In this document: positions 8,657-11,744 of the stretch, one piece after another
How positions within the stretch are numbered: the first letter of the stretch is position 1
How the letters are laid out: each line of letters opens with the position of its first letter
Source: Reyranella sp.
GTDB lineage: Bacteria; Pseudomonadota; Alphaproteobacteria; Reyranellales; Reyranellaceae
Direction of reading: 5' to 3'
Assembly (NCBI GenBank): GCA_030679805.1
Contig: JAUXST010000862.1
Span: 1-11,744, forward strand
Length of the DNA: 11,744 nucleotides
The notes under the pieces: model-generated
Databases searched by the model: none
The model's input: only the letters and a program-made list of their open reading frames with translations
Told to the model about the DNA's origin: nothing
Program-made: the position numbers and the translations under genes

Positions 8657-9862
8657 CTACAGCACCGCGGCGAGGCGGGTCAGCCCCTCGCGCGTGGTCT
8701 TCTCGTCGTGCACCAGCGCCACGCGGATGTAGCGCTGGGCGGTGTTGATGCCGCCTGTCTCGCGGCAGGCATAGCCTCCCGGCAACACCTTGAGGTGCGC
8801 CTCGGCCCAAAGCTTGCGGGTGGCCTCTTCTCCATCGCCGACGTCGAGCCACAGGAAGAAGCCACCGCCCGGCGTGTAGTAGCCGAAGCGGTTGTGCAGG
8901 ATCTGCTCGGCCACCCGGAAGTTCTTGGCGTACCACTCGCGTGTCTCGACGGGATGGGTCTCTTCCCGCCACAGCGCCGCCGACGCCCTCTGCACGGCGA
9001 ACGGAATCTGCGGCCCGCCGTAGGTGCGCCAGCGCAGCATCATCCCCACCAGCTTCGGATCGCCGGCCATGAAGCCCGAGCGCAGCCCAGCGGCGTTGGA
9101 ACGCTTGGAAAGCGAATGGAAGACCGCGAGGTTGAGGAACGGATCCGCGCCGCCGGTTTCGTCCATCGCCAGCGCAGCCTCGAGACCGCCGACCGGCGGC
9201 TGGCCGGTGTAGATCTCGGCGTAGCACTCGTCGAGGGCGAGCACGGCGTCGTACTTGCGACAAAGCCGAAGGAGGTTCTGCAAGTAGTCCAAGCTAGCGA
9301 TGGCGCCCTGCGGATTGGCAGGCGAGCAGAGATAGACGACCGAAATGCGCTTCCACGTCGCTTCGTCGATCTTGTCGAACTCCGGCAAGAAGCCGTTCTC
9401 AGCATTGGCGTTGACCAGCAACGGCTCGCCGCCCGAGAGGACGGCGCCGCCGAGATAGGCCTGGTAGAAAGGGTTGGGCAGCGCGACGACCGGTTTGCCG
9501 CCGCCCTTCTCCTGCGGCGTGGCGATGGTGGCGATGATGTAGACGCCTTCCTTGCTGCCCGCCGTCGGATGGCAATGCCGGGCAGGATCGAGCAGGCCCT
9601 TTGGCAGCTTGTAACGCCGCGTCAACCACTCACAGATCGCAACGTTGAGTTCAGGCAGGCCCTGGTTCGGCGGATATCTGTTCCAGCCGTCGACCTCATC
9701 GATAACGATCTGGCGGGCGAACGCCGGCATCGCTCCCTGCGGCTCGCCGACCGACATGTTGATCATCGACAGGTGGGCGGGAGGCGCGATGGGCGCCAAC
9801 AACGCATTCAGCCGTGCGAACGGAAAATCGGTCAACGTCTCCGTCAGGCGCGGATTGAACAT
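8657..9862 (-). CDS. dapC: Succinyldiaminopimelate aminotransferase (DapC-type, class I/II PLP enzyme)
   Basis: A 401-residue fold-type I PLP aminotransferase. DapC converts N-succinyl-2-amino-6-ketopimelate to N-succinyl-LL-2,6-diaminopimelate, using glutamate, in the lysine and peptidoglycan diaminopimelate pathway. The N-terminus MFNPRLTETLTDFPFARL matches the DapC style. Also visible are SVGEPQG (37-43), the substrate and cofactor Asn in SPANPQG (Asn183), Asp211 in LDECYAEIY, and the Schiff-base lysine Lys253 in SLSKRSN. The C-terminal carboxylate-binding Arg380 lies in YIRVAL. I set the start at ATG 9862. An upstream in-frame ATG at 9910 would add a hydrophobic 16-residue extension (MLLLCFGLIWPGG...) not found in cytoplasmic enzymes of this family. 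A promoter candidate lies about 90 bases upstream, and ftsK follows by 16 bases. Other class I aminotransferases share these motifs, so the substrate call rests on overall resemblance and on the conserved position next to ftsK. Confidence 0.87.
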   Translation of the reverse strand: MFNPRLTETLTDFPFARLNALLAPIAPPAHLSMINMSVGEPQGAMPAFARQIVIDEVDGWNRYPPNQGLPELNVAICEWLTRRYKLPKGLLDPARHCHPTAGSKEGVYIIATIATPQEKGGGKPVVALPNPFYQAYLGGAVLSGGEPLLVNANAENGFLPEFDKIDEATWKRISVVYLCSPANPQGAIASLDYLQNLLRLCRKYDAVLALDECYAEIYTGQPPVGGLEAALAMDETGGADPFLNLAVFHSLSKRSNAAGLRSGFMAGDPKLVGMMLRWRTYGGPQIPFAVQRASAALWREETHPVETREWYAKNFRVAEQILHNRFGYYTPGGGFFLWLDVGDGEEATRKLWAEAHLKVLPGGYACRETGGINTAQRYIRVALVHDEKTTREGLTRLAAVL

Positions 9863-9933
9863 ACCTAGCCATCCACCGGGCCATATCAGGCCGAAGCAAA
9901 GCAGCAACACCCGCCCGAAGGGGTCCGGGCAGA

Positions 9934-9980
9934 CTTGTTATTGGCTTATTGTATGAGACAAATTAGCCAATCACAACAAG
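9934..9980. repeat. Long imperfect AT-rich inverted repeat in the dapC upstream region
   Basis: The left arm CTTGTTATTGGCT (9934-9946) matches the reverse complement of the right arm AGCCAATCACAACAAG (9965-9980). The arms pair as CTTGTT plus ATTGGCT, with a 3-base bulge in the right arm. The inner TTGT/ACAA bases extend the symmetry. The element is clearly more AT-rich than its surroundings. It could be an operator for a dimeric regulator or a hairpin. It has no T-run on the minus strand directly after it, so it is not a standard terminator for amtB. Confidence 0.6.
9948..9976 (-). promoter_or_regulatory. Sigma-70-like promoter for dapC-ftsK
   Basis: On the minus strand TTGTGA (9971-9976) and TACAAT (9948-9953) are separated by exactly 17 bases. 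These match the -35 and -10 consensus at 4 of 6 and 5 of 6 positions. The expected start point near 9941 leaves an untranslated leader of about 80 bases before the dapC ATG. The promoter lies inside the inverted repeat at 9934-9980, so a protein bound there would compete with RNA polymerase. It is predicted by eye only. Confidence 0.55.
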
Positions 9981-10014
9981 GGAATAGGCCACTTTCCTCA
10001 GATGCGAGAAGGGC

Positions 10015-10025
10015 TTGGGACCCAA
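10015..10025. repeat. Short palindrome TTGGGACCCAA
   Basis: Five-base perfect arms around a central A, between the amtB stop and the dapC promoter. The one-base loop makes it a poor RNA hairpin, so a protein-binding site is more likely than a terminator if it matters at all. Confidence 0.3.
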
Positions 10026-10039
10026 CTCCGTTCGAGCCA

Positions 10040-10049
10040 CTAGCGCTAG
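10040..10049. repeat. Perfect 10-base palindrome CTAGCGCTAG just after amtB
   Basis: It lies 7 bases beyond the amtB stop codon. It contains two CTAG tetramers, which are usually rare in bacterial DNA. No T-run follows on the minus strand, so an intrinsic terminator is not supported. No other feature explains it. Confidence 0.3.
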
Positions 10050-10055
10050 GGGCGT

Positions 10056-11372
10056 CTATTGCACCCGCTCCCCATGCAACGCAGTGTCGAGGCCTTCGAC
10101 TTCCTCGTCGCGCGTGACCCGGAGCCCGACCATGGCGTCGACGATCTTCAGGATCACCCAGGTCGCCACCGCGCAAAATGCGCCGACGACCACCACACCG
10201 TAGAGCTGGGTCAGGATTTGACCCGCGTTGCCATCGACCAGACCAACCGGCTGGCCCTTGGCGACGTCGTTGATGGCCCGGGTGGCGAATACGCCGACCA
10301 GGATCGAACCGACGATGCCGCCGACGCCGTGCACGCCGAAGACGTCGAGCGAATCGTCGTAGCCGAGCCGCGTCTTCAGGACCACGGACGCCCAGTAGCA
10401 GATGGCACCGGCCGCGGCCCCGATCAGCAGGGCCGCCCAGGGTTCGACGTAACCGGCGGCGGGCGTGATGGTGCCGAGGCCGGCCACCGCGCCCGACAGG
10501 ATGCCGAGGACGGAGGGCTTGCCCCGACTTGCCCATTCGATCGACATCCAGACCAGTGCTGCGACGGCGGCCGAGATGTGGGTGTTGAGCATGGCGCTGC
10601 CCGCCAGCTCGCCCGACGACAGGGCCGAGCCGGCATTGAAGCCGAACCAGCCGACCCACAGCAACGACGTGCCGACCAGGGTGAGCACCAAGTTGTGCGG
10701 CGCCATGTACTCGGTGCCATAGCCGTGGCGTTTGCCGATGACGATGCAGCAGACGAGGCCGGCGATGCCTGCGTTGAGATGGACGACCAGGCCGCCGGCG
10801 AAATCGAGCACGCCCGCGGCCCCGAGAAAGCCGCCACCCCACACCCAGTGCGCCACCGGGACGTAGACCAACAGCAGCCACAGCGCCATGAACCACAACA
10901 TGGCCGAGAACTTCATGCGCTCGGCGAAGGCGCCGGCGATGATTGCCGGCGTGATGACGGCGAAGGTCGCCTGATACATCAGGAAGACGTTCTCCGGCAC
11001 TGTCTTGGCGAGCTCATGGACGCTGCCCTGAAGGCCCGCGCCGAAGGCCCGCGACAGCGATCCGATGACGCCGTTCAGCGCGCCCCCATCGGTGAAGGCC
11101 AGCGAATAGCCGACCATGAACCACAGAACGGTCACCAGTGCCGCCACGGCAAATGCCTGCACGGCTGTCGCCAGGACGTTCTTCTTGCGCACCATGCCGG
11201 CGTAAAACAGCGATAGGCCCGGGATATTCATCATCAGTACCAGCGCCGTGGCCACCAGCAGCCAGGCGGTGTCGCCGGTATCGATCTGAGGCTTGTCGGC
11301 GGCACCTGCAGCCGTGCTTCCCGCCACGGCAAACGTCGTAAGCGCGCCCGCGCGCGCAATCGCCTTCAGCAT
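10056..11372 (-). CDS. amtB: Ammonium transporter AmtB
   Basis: A 438-residue trimeric ammonium channel of the Amt/Rh family in the inner membrane. A signal peptide (residues 1-24, ending AAGA before ADKPQ) is followed by the conserved start of helix 1 and about eleven membrane helices. Key residues align with E. coli AmtB at a constant offset of 30: Phe137 and Phe245 (the Phe gate, F107/F215), Asp190 (D160), and the twin histidines His198 and His348 (H168/H318). The signature DFAGGLVVHLNAG (190-202) is intact. The C-terminal tail has VGLRVTRDEEVEGLD, the segment that contacts GlnK. A GGGGGAA ribosome site lies just before the ATG. It follows glnK by 48 bases, so the two are almost certainly co-transcribed, with expression probably controlled from a nitrogen-regulated promoter beyond the right edge. 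Nothing is missing. Confidence 0.98.
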   Translation of the reverse strand: MLKAIARAGALTTFAVAGSTAAGAADKPQIDTGDTAWLLVATALVLMMNIPGLSLFYAGMVRKKNVLATAVQAFAVAALVTVLWFMVGYSLAFTDGGALNGVIGSLSRAFGAGLQGSVHELAKTVPENVFLMYQATFAVITPAIIAGAFAERMKFSAMLWFMALWLLLVYVPVAHWVWGGGFLGAAGVLDFAGGLVVHLNAGIAGLVCCIVIGKRHGYGTEYMAPHNLVLTLVGTSLLWVGWFGFNAGSALSSGELAGSAMLNTHISAAVAALVWMSIEWASRGKPSVLGILSGAVAGLGTITPAAGYVEPWAALLIGAAAGAICYWASVVLKTRLGYDDSLDVFGVHGVGGIVGSILVGVFATRAINDVAKGQPVGLVDGNAGQILTQLYGVVVVGAFCAVATWVILKIVDAMVGLRVTRDEEVEGLDTALHGERVQ

Positions 11373-11420
11373 TGTTTCCCCCGTGTCGTCTTCTTATTTG
11401 CGAAGTGTCTTGCTTGAAAC

Positions 11421-11744
11421 CTAGAGCGCGTTGGACCCCGATTCACCTGTCCTGATACGTAGCGCCTGCTCGACGGCGGTGACGAAGATCTTGCCGTCGC
11501 CGATCTTGCCGGTGTGCGCGGCCTTCTGAATGGCTTCGATGGCGCGCTCGACCTGCGCATCGTCGACCACGATCTCGACTTTGACCTTGGGCAGGAAACT
11601 CACGAGGTACTCGGCACCGCGGTAAATCTCCGTCTGGCCCTTTTGCCGGCCAAAGCCCTTCACTTCGCTGACGGTCAGTCCCGAGACGCCGACCCCGGTC
11701 AGAGCGTCGCGGACCTCGTCGAGCTTGAACGGCTTGATGATCGC
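11421..11744 (-). CDS. glnK: Nitrogen regulatory PII protein GlnK (start beyond the window)
   Basis: The visible 107 residues cover all but about five of a 112-residue PII protein, which senses 2-oxoglutarate, ATP/ADP and glutamine status. The frame opens with AIIKPFKLDEVRDAL at the right edge. The T-loop reads GFGRQKGQTEIYRGAEY, where the last Tyr corresponds to the uridylylated Tyr51 of E. coli GlnB. Further on, the B-loop TGKIGDGKIFV and the C-loop RIRTGESG are intact, and the protein ends GSNAL. In the open state this T-loop blocks AmtB when nitrogen is plentiful. The gene sits 48 bases before amtB, the standard glnK-amtB arrangement, which is why I call it GlnK rather than GlnB; sequence alone does not separate the paralogues. 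The start codon and promoter are outside the window. Confidence 0.96.
   Translation of the reverse strand, partial: AIIKPFKLDEVRDALTGVGVSGLTVSEVKGFGRQKGQTEIYRGAEYLVSFLPKVKVEIVVDDAQVERAIEAIQKAAHTGKIGDGKIFVTAVEQALRIRTGESGSNAL

Noticed and set aside
8555..9868. A 437-residue plus-strand frame opposite dapC
   Set aside because: It mirrors nearly the whole of the aminotransferase gene; a shadow of GC-rich codon bias.
9863..9910. Upstream in-frame ATG for dapC giving a hydrophobic extension
   Set aside because: The extension looks like a membrane segment on a cytoplasmic enzyme, and the internal ATG gives the family-typical N-terminus.
11373..11420. A separate promoter or terminator between glnK and amtB
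   Set aside because: The 48-base gap contains only the amtB ribosome site and no convincing hairpin or promoter pair; co-transcription is simpler.

Overview
The window is about 11.7 kb of GC-rich bacterial chromosome. Every gene I can support lies on the minus strand, so transcription runs from the right edge to the left. The glnK-amtB-dapC-ftsK order, the high GC content and the protein sequences suggest an alphaproteobacterium; I cannot name a genus from sequence alone. There are no RNA genes, CRISPR arrays, insertion sequences or phage remnants. Coding density is high, and no gap exceeds 200 bases.

Right third (about 8657-11744). A PII signal protein (glnK, start beyond the right edge) is followed after 48 bases by the ammonium channel gene amtB. 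Together they form the usual nitrogen-sensing and uptake pair. A 193-base gap follows, with several palindromes and a good sigma-70-like promoter. That promoter should drive a DapC-type aminotransferase and, 16 bases further on, ftsK.

Middle (5830-8640). A full-length FtsK/SpoIIIE DNA translocase of 936 residues has membrane segments, a long low-complexity linker, the motor and the DNA-reading gamma domain.

Left half (1-5683). A tightly packed, probably single transcript holds an MCE/Pqi envelope lipid-transport system in the order pqiB-pqiC-pqiA. The first two genes overlap by ATGA and the last two abut as TAGATG. After a 63-base gap comes a CE4/NodB-fold polysaccharide deacetylase-like enzyme without a signal peptide. 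It is followed by a 109-residue protein of unknown function with an N-terminal CxxC pair. Last, overlapping it by 8 bases, is a CobW/COG0523 GTPase (metal chaperone family) whose C-terminus runs off the left edge.

Most of the window is ordinary housekeeping sequence. The least explained part is the trio of metal-dependent deacetylase homologue, CxxC small protein and CobW GTPase, which may be a metal-delivery module for a metalloenzyme. The promoter embedded in a long dyad upstream of dapC-ftsK is the most notable non-coding element.
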